A stretch of DNA of 60,996 nt from Rhodospirillales bacterium (GTDB lineage: Bacteria; Pseudomonadota; Alphaproteobacteria; Acetobacterales; Acetobacteraceae): contig JAFKLG010000078.1 in assembly GCA_017304945.1 (NCBI GenBank), positions 1-60,996 of the forward strand, in the 5' to 3' direction. Within the stretch, counting starts at the first letter, position 1. The number at the start of each line of letters is the position of its first letter. The notes under the pieces were generated by a model, which was not told the origin of the DNA, did no database searches, and saw nothing but the letters and a program-made list of their open reading frames with translations. Position numbers and translations under genes: made by a program. Positions 20,575 to 29,155 of the stretch are shown here, one piece after another.

Positions 20575-21195
20575 TCATGCAGTGGTGTTCACAGTGCCGC
20601 GTGGCCCGCCGATCTCGCCCGCGGGGGCCTTTGCCACCACGACCATGGCCGGGCGCAGCAGCCGTCCGTTGAGGGTCCAGGCCGCGGTCCAGGCCTGCAT
20701 CACGGTGCCGGGCTTGTGCGCCTCGCTCTCCTGTTCGGCCATGGCCTGGTGCAGGTTCGGATCGAATGTCTGGCCGACCGGGTCTTCCTTGCGGATCCCG
20801 TGCCGTTCCAGCACGCTGATGAAGCTGCGCTCCATGCTCTCCAGGCCTTCGCGGACCTTGGCCAGGATCTCGGGCTGGCCGGGCGCCGGGGCGGGCAGGG
20901 CATCCATGCCGCGCTTGAGGTTCTCCGCCGCCTCGACGATGTCGGACGCGAATTTCTGGACGGCGTATTGCCGCGTCTCGTCGACGTCGCGCTTGGCGCG
21001 CGCGCGGACGTTGGCGTTCTCGGCCTCCGCGCGCATCCAGCGCTCCTTCATCTCGGCGAGTTCTGCCTCCAGCGCCGCGATGCGGTCGGTCGCGGCCTGC
21101 ATCACCTCGTCGGGGGAGAGCGGGGTCTGATCGGTGGCCTCGGCCCCGGTCGGTTCCGCCGGGGCGTCGGAGTTCTTTTCGGGTGCGTTGCTCAT
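20575..21195 (-). CDS. grpE: Nucleotide exchange factor GrpE
   Basis: GrpE releases ADP from DnaK. It has 206 residues, as expected. An acidic, disordered N-terminus (1-30) is followed by the long helix (IAALEAELAEMKERWMRAEAENANVRARAKRD region) and the C-terminal beta domain with GQTFDPNLHQAM, NGRLLRPAMVVVA. The ATG complements 21193-21195. A longer frame continues upstream across the next gene and is spurious. hrcA, the usual upstream neighbour, is absent; an MFS gene lies there on the same strand. Confidence 0.97.
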   Translation of the reverse strand: MSNAPEKNSDAPAEPTGAEATDQTPLSPDEVMQAATDRIAALEAELAEMKERWMRAEAENANVRARAKRDVDETRQYAVQKFASDIVEAAENLKRGMDALPAPAPGQPEILAKVREGLESMERSFISVLERHGIRKEDPVGQTFDPNLHQAMAEQESEAHKPGTVMQAWTAAWTLNGRLLRPAMVVVAKAPAGEIGGPRGTVNTTA

Positions 21196-21257
21196 GGCGG
21201 GTTCAGTTAGGACGCGGGACCCGCCGCGGCAAGCGCCTTGCACGGTCCGGCGCCACC

Positions 21258-22871
21258 TCATCGCGCGGGGGTGTCGTCGATGTCGCTTCGCAACATCTTC
21301 TCCTGCAGGCCGAGGACCAGGACGAAGGCGACGCTCATGACCACCCCGCTGAGCAGGAAACAGCCGGTGAGGGCGGTGCGGTAGGCGGCGCTGATGCCCG
21401 CCTGCTGCGCCGGCGTGAGTTGCGCGAGCGCCTGGACCCCGTGTTCGGCCAGCGCCGACAGGTGCAGGTCGGACCCGCTCGCGGCGGCGGCCAGCCGCGC
21501 GGTCATGATCGTGCCGGAGGTTGCGACGCCCAGCGCGCCGCCGAGCGAGCGGACGAAGCTCATGGCGCCGGTGGCGGCGCCGAGCTCGCGATGGGCGACG
21601 GCGTTCTGCACGGTGGTGGTGAGGTTGGGCATGCCCATCCCCATGCCGATGCCCAGCGCGCCCATGGAGATCAGGAAGATCGCCGGCGGGGCGGCGATGA
21701 AGGCGAACACGGCGAGGCTGGCCAGCGCCGTCGCCTCCAGCCCGAGACCGGCGAGCAGGAACGGCTTGTTGCGGCCGATCCGGGTGACGGCACGGCCGCC
21801 CAGGATGGAGGAGAACACCATCCCGCAGACCTGCGGCAGCAGCATGAGCCCGGCAACCGCCGGGTCCATCCCGAACACGAGCTGGAAATACAGCGGCAGG
21901 AACACGGTGGAGCCCAGCATGGCGAAGGCCATCATGCCGCTGACGCTGACCCCTCGGGCGAAGATCGGATTGCGGAACAGCGGCAGCCGCACCAGCGGTT
22001 CGGGCGCGCGCAGCTCCTGCCGCGCGAACAGGCCGGCCAGCACGATCACGGCGGCGACCAGGCCCACGGTCGGCAAGGAGAGCCAGGCGAACTCGGTGCC
22101 GCCCCAGGCGAGCAGCAGGAGCAGCGCGGTGGTCGCGCCGGTGAGCAGCAGGGCGCCGGGATAGTCCACCGGCCGGGCCTGGCCGGAGGGCCGCTTGCGC
22201 AGGCCGATCGCGATCATCACGAGCGCGGCGGCGCCGACCGGGATGTTCACGTAGAACACCCAGCGCCAGGACAGGGCGGAGGTGATGAAGCCGCCCAGCA
22301 GCGGGCCGGCGACCGACGACAGGGCGAAGGTCCCGGTGAACCAGCCCTGGTATTTCGGCCGCTCGCGGGGCGAGACCACGTCGCCGATCGCCGCCTGGGC
22401 GAGGGTGAGCAGGCCGCCCGCGCCCAGCCCCTGCAGCGCGCGGAAGGCGATGATCTGGCCCATGTTCTGGGCGATGCCGCACAGCAGCGACCCGGCCAGG
22501 AACACCAGGATCGCGACGAAGAAGAGCTGCCGCCGGCCGTAGATGTCGGAGAGCTTGCCGTAGAGCGGGGTGGTCGTGGTGGAGGTCAGCATGAAGGCGG
22601 TGACCACCCAGGAGAGGTGGGCAAGCCCGCCCAGGTCGCCGGCCATGCGCGGCAGCGCGGTGTTGACGATGTTCTGGTCGAGCGCCGCCAGCACCATGGC
22701 GAGCAGCGCGCCGGTCAACACGATCCGCAACTGGCGGCGCGGCACGGTGGCGAGCCGCGGGGCGCTCGCGCCGGCAACGGCGGCGGTCGGGTCGGGGGGC
22801 GAGCCCTGCGGGGCCTGGACGGCGGAGGGGGCGGGCGCGTTCGTGGTCAACGACTCTCGCAGCACGGGCAT
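21258..22871 (-). CDS. DHA2-family (14-TMS) drug efflux MFS transporter
   Basis: A 537-residue membrane protein of the EmrB/QacA type, which exports drugs by proton antiport. Typical segments are [21 protein letters not shown] (helix 1, with the Asp of DHA2 pumps), [16 protein letters not shown] (motif A) and [23 protein letters not shown] (motif B/C region), followed by some 14 helices. The N-terminal ~45 residues are soluble and proline-rich. I use the ATG at 22871; a TTG 12 codons upstream is possible. No membrane-fusion partner (EmrA) is adjacent. Divergent from the serine dehydratase gene. Confidence 0.9.
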   Translation of the reverse strand: MPVLRESLTTNAPAPSAVQAPQGSPPDPTAAVAGASAPRLATVPRRQLRIVLTGALLAMVLAALDQNIVNTALPRMAGDLGGLAHLSWVVTAFMLTSTTTTPLYGKLSDIYGRRQLFFVAILVFLAGSLLCGIAQNMGQIIAFRALQGLGAGGLLTLAQAAIGDVVSPRERPKYQGWFTGTFALSSVAGPLLGGFITSALSWRWVFYVNIPVGAAALVMIAIGLRKRPSGQARPVDYPGALLLTGATTALLLLLAWGGTEFAWLSLPTVGLVAAVIVLAGLFARQELRAPEPLVRLPLFRNPIFARGVSVSGMMAFAMLGSTVFLPLYFQLVFGMDPAVAGLMLLPQVCGMVFSSILGGRAVTRIGRNKPFLLAGLGLEATALASLAVFAFIAAPPAIFLISMGALGIGMGMGMPNLTTTVQNAVAHRELGAATGAMSFVRSLGGALGVATSGTIMTARLAAAASGSDLHLSALAEHGVQALAQLTPAQQAGISAAYRTALTGCFLLSGVVMSVAFVLVLGLQEKMLRSDIDDTPAR

Positions 22872-23020
22872 GGCTTCCGACCGGGAATGGTCGCACACAT
22901 GGGTCAATGGCGCGTGCCTGTCACCCGTCGTCTTTGCCGGACAGGGTTGAGCCGGGGCAGGTGGCCAATCCGCGCGTCGTACGTGCCGAGGCGATCGAGT
23001 TGCGGCAGGATGGGCCGCTC

Positions 23021-24418
23021 GTGGAGGAGGTAGACCCTATTTCGACCGGTGCTCCGGGCTGGATCAGCCTGTTCGACCTGTTCCGGGTGGGGATCGGCCC
23101 CTCCAGTTCCCATACCGTCGGGCCGATGATCGCGGCCGGCCGCTTCGTCGCGAGCCTGCCCGCGACGGGCGCCATCGCCGCGATCCGGGTGGAACTGTTC
23201 GGCTCCCTCGCGCTGACCGGGAAGGGGCACGGCACCGATATCGCGGTCATCCTCGGCCTGCTGGGCGAGACCCCGGACGGCGTCGATCCCGACGCGGTGC
23301 CGGCGCTGGTCGCCGCGGTCGCGGCGCGGCGCCGGGTCGCGCTGCCGAACGGGCGGGAGGCGGCATTCGATCCCGCCACCGACATCCGCTTCACCCGCGC
23401 CTTGCTGCCGCAGCATCCGAACGCGCTGCGCTTCACCGCGGAAACCGCGGCGGGACCGGTGGCGGAGACCTTCTACTCGGTCGGCGGCGGGTTCGTGATC
23501 ACGGCGGCCGAGGACGACATGCCGGGGGCCGCGATGGCGCCGGATCCGGCACCGTATCCGTTCGCGACGTCCCGCGCCCTGCTGGAGCGGGCCGCGGCGG
23601 CGGAACTGACCATCGCGGCGCTGCAGCGCGCCAACGAGCGGACCCGCCGGACGGAGGCGGAGATCTCCGCCGGCATCGCGCGCCTGTGGGCGGTGATGCA
23701 GGCCTGTATCGCCCGCGGCCTGCGCGAGGGGGGCGAATTGCCGGGTGGCCTGCGGGTGCGCCGCCGCGCCCCCGCCCTGCACGCCCGCCTGCAGGAGGGC
23801 GCGGCGCGCAACAGCCTGGACGTGCTGCAGGGAATGGACTGGGTGAACCTGTTCGCGCTGGCGGTGAACGAGGAGAACGCCGCCGGCGGCCGGGTGGTCA
23901 CCGCGCCGACCAACGGCGCGGCGGGCATCATCCCGGCCGTGCTGATGTACTACCAGCGCTTCGTGACCGGCGCCTCGGCGGAGGGGATCGAGACGTTCTT
24001 CCTCACCGCGGCGGCGATCGGATCGCTGATCAAGCGGAATGCCTCGATCTCCGGGGCGGAGGTCGGGTGCCAGGGGGAGGTGGGGTCCGCCTGCGCCATG
24101 GCCGCGGCCGGGCTGGCGGCGGCGCTGGGTGGCAGCAACGCGCAGGTCGAGAACGCGGCCGAGATCGGGCTCGAGCACAATCTGGGCCTCACCTGCGACC
24201 CGATCGGCGGACTCGTGCAGATCCCCTGCATCGAGCGGAACGCGCTCGCCTCGGTGAAGGCGATCAATGCCGCGCGGCTGGCGCTGCACGGCGACGGAAC
24301 GCATTTCGTCAGCCTGGACCAGGTGATCCTGACCATGCGCGACACCGGCCGCGACATGCTGTCCAAGTACAAGGAGACGTCGGAAGGCGGGCTCGCGGTG
24401 AACGCCATCGAGTGCTGA
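23021..24418 (+). CDS. sdaA: L-serine dehydratase (iron-sulfur, single chain)
   Basis: This enzyme deaminates L-serine to pyruvate and ammonia. It is the [4Fe-4S] type, shown by [20 protein letters not shown] at the N-terminus and by conserved Cys in [25 protein letters not shown] and [10 protein letters not shown]. About 465 residues, as in E. coli SdaA/SdaB, with the beta and alpha parts in one chain. The start is uncertain: the frame is open back to 22907. I chose the GTG at 23021 because family members begin just before the SLFDxF segment; a GTG at 22961 is an alternative. It is probably co-transcribed with the CMD-family gene 90 bases downstream. Confidence 0.92.
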   Translation: MEEVDPISTGAPGWISLFDLFRVGIGPSSSHTVGPMIAAGRFVASLPATGAIAAIRVELFGSLALTGKGHGTDIAVILGLLGETPDGVDPDAVPALVAAVAARRRVALPNGREAAFDPATDIRFTRALLPQHPNALRFTAETAAGPVAETFYSVGGGFVITAAEDDMPGAAMAPDPAPYPFATSRALLERAAAAELTIAALQRANERTRRTEAEISAGIARLWAVMQACIARGLREGGELPGGLRVRRRAPALHARLQEGAARNSLDVLQGMDWVNLFALAVNEENAAGGRVVTAPTNGAAGIIPAVLMYYQRFVTGASAEGIETFFLTAAAIGSLIKRNASISGAEVGCQGEVGSACAMAAAGLAAALGGSNAQVENAAEIGLEHNLGLTCDPIGGLVQIPCIERNALASVKAINAARLALHGDGTHFVSLDQVILTMRDTGRDMLSKYKETSEGGLAVNAIEC

Positions 24419-24508
24419 GTGACGGGTCGCCTGCTTCAACAGGCGGGAAATCCGGTCCACCGTGCGGGCACAGGCGGACCTGGCCGCCGATGCAGCAGGG
24501 AGCCTGCG

Positions 24509-24901
24509 ATGAGCCACGACGACATGCTGGAACGGGGCAAGGCGATCCGCGCCGAGGTGATCGGGGCGGAGCGTTCCGCCGCGGCGCTGGAGGCTGCGAC
24601 GCCGTTCGACCGGCCGTTCCAGGAACTCGCCCTCCGCTACTGCTGGGGCGAGATCTGGGACCGGCCCGGGCTGGACCGGCGGATGCGCAGCGTGGTCAAC
24701 CTCGCCTCGCTGGCGGCGATGGGCAAGCCGAACGAGCTGCGGATCCATGTCCGCGGCGCCCTCACCAACGGCGTCACCAAGGCCGAGATCCAGGAGATCT
24801 TCCTGCAGATCTGCATCTATTGCGGTGTCCCCACGGCGGGGGAGGCGTTCAAGGTCGCCCGCGAGGTGTTCGAGGAGCCGGAATTCGCCGACAAGCCATA
24901 G
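24509..24901 (+). CDS. Carboxymuconolactone decarboxylase (CMD) family protein
   Basis: A 130-residue all-helical protein of the CMD family. It carries the family core NLASLAAMGKPNELRIHVRGALTNGVTKAEI followed by IFLQICIYCGVPTAGEAF. It resembles 4-carboxymuconolactone decarboxylase (PcaC) of the beta-ketoadipate pathway in length and pattern, but no other pca gene is nearby, so the role may differ; many CMD proteins act on other lactones or as peroxidases. The Cys lies in IYCGVP, with no CxxC pair, which argues against an AhpD-type peroxidase. The ATG follows AGGGAG. Confidence 0.85.
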   Translation: MSHDDMLERGKAIRAEVIGAERSAAALEAATPFDRPFQELALRYCWGEIWDRPGLDRRMRSVVNLASLAAMGKPNELRIHVRGALTNGVTKAEIQEIFLQICIYCGVPTAGEAFKVAREVFEEPEFADKP

Positions 24902-24987
24902 CGCGCGGCGGGCGTCATACGGGCCGGGGCTGCGCACCCCGTCCCTTCGTTCGTCCGGCAACGCGTGCCGTCGCGCGCCGGCCCTGC

Positions 24988-26583
24988 TCACGTGCGGCGG
25001 CGGACGTTCCAGAACTTGGGCACGCCGCCCAGCACGCCCTCGAGATCGGCCCGCCACGCCGCGGGCTGCAGCGTGATGCCGGCCGGCACCAGCGGCACGG
25101 TCGCCAGGCACTCCTGCTGCAGCGCCGCGTTCAGCCGCGCCTGCGTCGCCGCATCGGAGGCCACCAGCCATTCGTTGCGCAGCTCCTCATAGCGGGCACT
25201 GGTGTACCACCCGGATTCCTCGGAGCCGGTCCCGCGCAGGCGGGAGTTCACCAGCGGCGATGCCAGCGACAGCGAGGGCACGTTCAGCGCGTGGATGTGG
25301 AAGCCGGCGGTCTCCGGCGGGCCCTTGTTGATCACGCGCTGCGTCATCGAGGCCCAGTCCATCGAGATGTAGTCGAGATTGATCCCGATCCGCTTCAGCA
25401 GGTCGGCCAGCACCTCGTTGGCCGCCTTCACGTTGGGATAGTCGCCTGGCGAGATCTGCACGATCTTCTCGCCCTTGTAGCCCGCCGCCACCAGCGCCGC
25501 CTTGGCGGCCGCCTCGCTCAGGGGTGGGTGCAGGCTGGCGAGCCCGGCCTCCGTCGCGTCCGGCATGCCGATGGGGTAGAAGCCGGTTCCGGGCCGCTGC
25601 AGTTCGGGAATGCCGCCGCCGAGGGCGGCCGTGAACGCGGTCTGGTCCAGGGCGCGCAGGATCACCCGGCGCATCTCCGGCCGATCGAATGGCGGCTGCA
25701 GATGGTTGAAGCGCACGAAGGCCATGTTGCCCTCGGTCTCCAGCACCTCCCCGCGAAGCTTCGGGTCGCGGCGGATCAGCGGCAGCAGGTCCTGCGCGGC
25801 GTATTCCCACCAATCCTGCTCGCCGGTCTGCAACGCCGCGAGGGCGACGCCCTGGTCGGGCATCGTGGTCCAGACCACGCGCTCGAAATGGACGATCTTG
25901 GGGCCGGCGGCGCGGTCGGGCGTGCCGGTCGGACGTGGCACGTAGCGGTCGAACTTCGCGTAGACGTTGCGCACGCCCTGCAGCCGCTCCGCGGCGACGT
26001 AGCGGAACGGACCGCTGCCGATCACTTCCGGGATCTGCTTGTACGGATCGGTCTCCGCCAGGCGCTCCGGCATCATCGCGGGCATGTAGGCGCCTGGCTT
26101 GCCCAGCGCCTGCGGCAATCGCGGGAATGGCTGCTTGAACCGGAACACGATCGTCCGGTCGTCGGTCGCGACGATCTCGTCGCTGATCCGCAGCAGCTCG
26201 ACCCCCAGCACGTCGCGGCGGCCCCAGCGTCGCAGGCTGGCGACGCAGTCGCGCGCGCGCACCTTCTCGCCGTCGTGGAACACCAGCCCCTCGCGCAGGG
26301 TCAGCGTCCAGCGCCGCCCGCCGTCTTCCATCACATGGCCTTCGACCATCTGCGGCTGGGCCTGCTGCTTCGAATCCGTGCCGTAGAGCTGGTCGAACAC
26401 GAGCCCGGCGTGGTTTCGCGTGACGTTGGTCATGCTGTAGTGCGGATCGAGCGAGACGAGATCGACCTGCGGCATGAAGCGCAGCACGCGCTCGCTTTCA
26501 CTGGCGGCGAGCGCCGGCGCGCACAGCGCGGCCATGGTCGCACCCGATCCGGCGAGCAGCCCTCGCCGTCCGATGGTGGGCAT
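24988..26583 (-). CDS. ABC transporter periplasmic substrate-binding protein, family 5 (peptide/nickel type), orphan
   Basis: A 531-residue exported protein of solute-binding family 5 (DppA/OppA-like). The N-terminus MPTIGRRGLLAGSGATMAAL...ALA is a twin-arginine-like signal peptide; the mature part carries the family pattern QLYGTDSKQQAQPQMVEGH and WTLTLREGLVFHDGEKVRARD. No permease or ATPase gene is nearby. It is a clear paralogue of the protein at 56148-57722, sharing RNH-x-VFDQLYG, QPQMVxGHV and many other stretches. Ligands of this family include peptides, glutathione, nickel and opines; none can be assigned. The frame extends 18 codons upstream to 26637 but the twin-arginine start is at 26583. 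Confidence 0.9.
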   Translation of the reverse strand: MPTIGRRGLLAGSGATMAALCAPALAASESERVLRFMPQVDLVSLDPHYSMTNVTRNHAGLVFDQLYGTDSKQQAQPQMVEGHVMEDGGRRWTLTLREGLVFHDGEKVRARDCVASLRRWGRRDVLGVELLRISDEIVATDDRTIVFRFKQPFPRLPQALGKPGAYMPAMMPERLAETDPYKQIPEVIGSGPFRYVAAERLQGVRNVYAKFDRYVPRPTGTPDRAAGPKIVHFERVVWTTMPDQGVALAALQTGEQDWWEYAAQDLLPLIRRDPKLRGEVLETEGNMAFVRFNHLQPPFDRPEMRRVILRALDQTAFTAALGGGIPELQRPGTGFYPIGMPDATEAGLASLHPPLSEAAAKAALVAAGYKGEKIVQISPGDYPNVKAANEVLADLLKRIGINLDYISMDWASMTQRVINKGPPETAGFHIHALNVPSLSLASPLVNSRLRGTGSEESGWYTSARYEELRNEWLVASDAATQARLNAALQQECLATVPLVPAGITLQPAAWRADLEGVLGGVPKFWNVRRRT

Positions 26584-26682
26584 GAACGTCCTCCTGATTT
26601 TGCGGCCTTGATCGCCGATCAGGCGGAAGCTGTCCATGGCGGCGGGGAGGCTGTCGTCCCCCGTGCCGGGGGGGATCGCCGC

Positions 26683-28431
26683 CTATTCGCGGGCGTGGCC
26701 GAAATCCGACTGGATGCGTCCGGGGCCGGTGCGGGCGCCGCGCCGCAGGGCCGCCTGGACGCGGTCGATCAGCTCGCTCCGTTTCCACGGTTTGCCCAGC
26801 ACCTCGAAGCCGCCTTGCGGGGCGTCCAGGGCCATTTCGTCGTTGTAGCCGGTGGTCAGGATGACCGGCAGGGCGGGTTCGCGCGCGCGCAACGCCTCCG
26901 CCAGCACGAGGCCGTTCATGCCGCCGGGCATCAGCACGTCGGAGAAGACCAGGTCGAACGACTGGCCGCTCGACCGTGCCTGCGCCACGGCCTCCAGCGC
27001 ATCCTCCCCGCTATGGGCGACCGCGACACGGTAGCCGGTCTCGGCCAGGGCTTCCCGCGCGATGTCGGCGATCTCCCGGCTGTCATCGACGACCAGGATC
27101 ATGGGGCTGCTGCCCGCGGGCTCGATCGGCCGCGTCTGGTAGCCGATAGGCGGGTCGCCGATGCCGGGCTCCGCCATGTTGGGGGACAGCGCCGGAAACA
27201 GCAGGCGGATCGTCGTGCCCTTGCCGGGCTCGCTGTCGATCTCGAGCCGTCCGCCCGATTGCTGGGCGAACCCGTCGGCCATGGCGAGCCCCAACCCGGT
27301 GCCTTGCCCCGGCTCCTTGGTCGTGAAGAACGGTTCGGTCGCCCGGGCTCGGATGTGTGGCGGCATGCCCGATCCCTGGTCCGAGACCGACAGCATCACG
27401 TAGTCGCCGGGCTTGAGATGGGGCGCGACCGCCGCGTCGAGGTGCACCGCCTTGGTGGCGACCGTGATCTCCCCGCCGTTCGGGGACGCGTCCCGCGCGT
27501 TCACCACCACGTTGAGCAGCGCCATCTCGAGGTAGTTCGGATCCACCCGGATCAGCGGCAGGCGGCGCTGCAGGTTGAGATGCAGGTCGGCCTTCTGCCC
27601 CACCGACGTCTCCAGCAGTTCGGCGAAGGAGTAGACGAGGTGGCTCAGGTCCACGCTCTTGGGCTCGAGGCGCATGCGGCGCGCGAAGGCGAGCAGTTGG
27701 TGCGTGAGCTTGGCGGCCCGCGTCGCCGCGGCCACCGCGGAGGCGTGATGCCGCTGGAACGCCTCCCCGTCCTGACGCTTGAGCTGCATGCGCTCCAGGC
27801 TGCTGTTCAGAACCTGCAGGAGGTTGTTGAAGTCGTGTGCCAGCCCGGCGGTGAGCTGGCCGATTGCCTCCATCTTCTGGGCCTGGCGCAGCGACTGCTC
27901 GCTTTCCCGCCGCTTGGTGACATCGAGCTGGCTGGCGAAGAAGTAGAGCAGCTCGCCGTCGCGGTCGAACACCGGCCCCATGAAGATCGCGTTCCAGAAG
28001 GGCGTGCCGTCGCGCCGGTAGTTGAGGATCTCGAGCGCGATCGGTCGCTGGTCCGCGATCGCCTCGCGCAGCAGCCGCACCGACTCGGGATCGGTGCCGG
28101 CGCCTTGCAGGAAGCGGCAATTGCGGCCGAGCACCTCGCGTTCCTCGTAGCCGGTGAGGTCGAAAAACGCATTGTTGGCGAAGGCGATCGGGCAATCGGG
28201 CTGGCGCGGATCGGCGAGGATCATCGGCATGCGGGTCATCTCGACCGCGGCGAAGAAGACGCTGCCGCGCTCCGTCAGCGACGGATCGGAGATCGTGGCT
28301 TGCTGCCAGTGACGCAGCCCGGGACGGCCGAGCGGCTCCAGCCCGCCATGGTCCATCGCGCCTTGCGCTGGGATGCCGGTGTCCGCCCCGTCGGACGCGG
28401 AGGGTTGTTGCTGATCCGAGCTTGTCGTCAC
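26683..28431 (-). CDS. Blue-light LOV-domain hybrid histidine kinase (LOV-HisKA-HATPase-REC)
   Basis: A 582-residue soluble sensor. Residues ~60-175 form a LOV photoreceptor domain: [12 protein letters not shown], then GRNCRFLQG with the flavin-adduct Cys105, [11 protein letters not shown], and the closing Gln in FASQLDVT. All FMN-contact positions are present, so it should bind FMN and sense blue light. A histidine kinase follows with phospho-acceptor His199 ([10 protein letters not shown]), N-box NVVVNARDA and G-boxes DQGSGMPP and [14 protein letters not shown]-terminal receiver (from ~443) has the acidic pair at 449-450, Asp498 and Lys in GKPW. The architecture equals the Pseudomonas syringae LOV-HK-RR. 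No output regulator is adjacent. It lies 99 bases upstream of the ABC binding-protein gene on the same strand. Confidence 0.95.
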   Translation of the reverse strand: MTTSSDQQQPSASDGADTGIPAQGAMDHGGLEPLGRPGLRHWQQATISDPSLTERGSVFFAAVEMTRMPMILADPRQPDCPIAFANNAFFDLTGYEEREVLGRNCRFLQGAGTDPESVRLLREAIADQRPIALEILNYRRDGTPFWNAIFMGPVFDRDGELLYFFASQLDVTKRRESEQSLRQAQKMEAIGQLTAGLAHDFNNLLQVLNSSLERMQLKRQDGEAFQRHHASAVAAATRAAKLTHQLLAFARRMRLEPKSVDLSHLVYSFAELLETSVGQKADLHLNLQRRLPLIRVDPNYLEMALLNVVVNARDASPNGGEITVATKAVHLDAAVAPHLKPGDYVMLSVSDQGSGMPPHIRARATEPFFTTKEPGQGTGLGLAMADGFAQQSGGRLEIDSEPGKGTTIRLLFPALSPNMAEPGIGDPPIGYQTRPIEPAGSSPMILVVDDSREIADIAREALAETGYRVAVAHSGEDALEAVAQARSSGQSFDLVFSDVLMPGGMNGLVLAEALRAREPALPVILTTGYNDEMALDAPQGGFEVLGKPWKRSELIDRVQAALRRGARTGPGRIQSDFGHARE

Positions 28432-28507
28432 GCTGATGCAACCTCACCACTGCGATCTGCAGGAGGTAGGATCGTGGACGAGCATGAAATAAGCAGAAGG
28501 CCGTGAG

Positions 28508-28522
28508 CCAGCACGGTGCTGG
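28508..28522. promoter_or_regulatory. Perfect palindrome, possible operator of the LOV kinase gene
   Basis: CCAGCAC-G-GTGCTGG: 7-bp arms around one base, 77 bases upstream of the LOV-kinase start. The position and dyad symmetry fit a repressor or activator site, but no factor can be named and a chance match is possible in GC-rich DNA. Confidence 0.3.
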
Positions 28523-28699
28523 TACAAAGCCCGATGGTTACAGGTGGAAAAAGCCGCAAATCTGGGTTTTGGGCGAGAAACAGTGAGGTCTCGCGATGCC
28601 GAGATCATGTGACGTTCGGCGTGACGTGCCGGTTCGGTGGTTGTCGGGCCCTCGTGCGTCAGAATGCCGGACGTTCACTTTCGCTCGGGGCATCGTGAG

Positions 28700-28726
28700 G
28701 CGCGGCGAACTCACCTCTCGCCGCGC
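28700..28726 (-). terminator. Hairpin downstream of tRNA-Lys, possible terminator
   Basis: GCGCGGCGA (28700-28708) pairs with TCGCCGCGC (28718-28726), a 9-bp perfect stem with a 9-base loop, 40 bases past the tRNA 3' end. There is no run of T after it, so the terminator reading is tentative. Confidence 0.4.
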
Positions 28727-28765
28727 TGGCAGACCCGAGGGCTCATTCGGAAAGGGAGGGGTCGG

Positions 28766-28841
<76 letters not shown>

Positions 28842-28888
28842 CCAACGCGCCCAGGCATCCGCCTGGACCAGGGCCACCGAGGGGGCGC

Positions 28889-28916
28889 GCTATAGCAAGC
28901 CCTTCCCGGCTTGCAA
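28889..28916 (-). promoter_or_regulatory. Promoter of tRNA-Lys
   Basis: On the minus strand, TTGCAA (-35, 28916-28911) and TATAGC (-10, 28894-28889) are 16 bases apart. Transcription would start near 28882, giving a leader of about 40 bases before the tRNA. The TTGCA/TATA(G/C) pattern matches the rpmI promoter at 9572. Confidence 0.6.
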
Positions 28917-28933
28917 ACCCCCAAACGTCGGGC

Positions 28934-29107
28934 TCAGCCCTTCACCGCCGGATCGAGCGGTTCGGGCAGCCCATCCTCGGATGCTTCCGGCCCCCCGCGG
29001 TCCTCGCTTTCGGGGCCGACCGTGCGTGGCTGCTCCTTGCGGGGCGGCGCCTGCCCTTCCGAGGCGGGCGGGCCGTCCGGCAAGTCCTTCGGGCGAATGT
29101 CGTCCAT
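28934..29107 (-). CDS. Small acidic proline/glutamate-rich hypothetical protein
   Basis: A 57-residue frame starting MDDIRPKDLPDGPPASEG and ending LPEPLDPAVKG. A strong ribosome-binding site (GGAAGGAGG) lies about 7 bases before the ATG, which is why I call it real despite its size. It has no hydrophobic segment, is rich in Pro, Glu, Asp and Gly, and is probably disordered and cytoplasmic. I do not recognise it. It sits between the GMC oxidoreductase stop and the tRNA-Lys promoter, on the same strand as both. Confidence 0.55.
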   Translation of the reverse strand: MDDIRPKDLPDGPPASEGQAPPRKEQPRTVGPESEDRGGPEASEDGLPEPLDPAVKG

Positions 29108-29155
29108 GGCGGGTCCTCCTTCCCGCCCGGAACGCCCGCCCAGCCGCCGTGATCC

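Larger units (their letters stand above)
28432..28765. other. Intergenic region upstream of the LOV kinase
   Basis: A 334-base stretch without a gene, visibly lower in GC than its surroundings. On the minus strand it should hold the LOV-kinase promoter. It contains the palindrome at 28508 and the hairpin at 28700, listed separately. Frames here are short and unlike coding DNA. Confidence 0.5.

Noticed and set aside
23686..28506. A 1606-codon open frame on the + strand across several minus-strand genes
   Set aside because: It is antisense to sdaA/ABC/LOV genes, which show full protein motifs; high GC makes long empty frames. Its sequence is Arg/Pro/Gly-rich with no family match.
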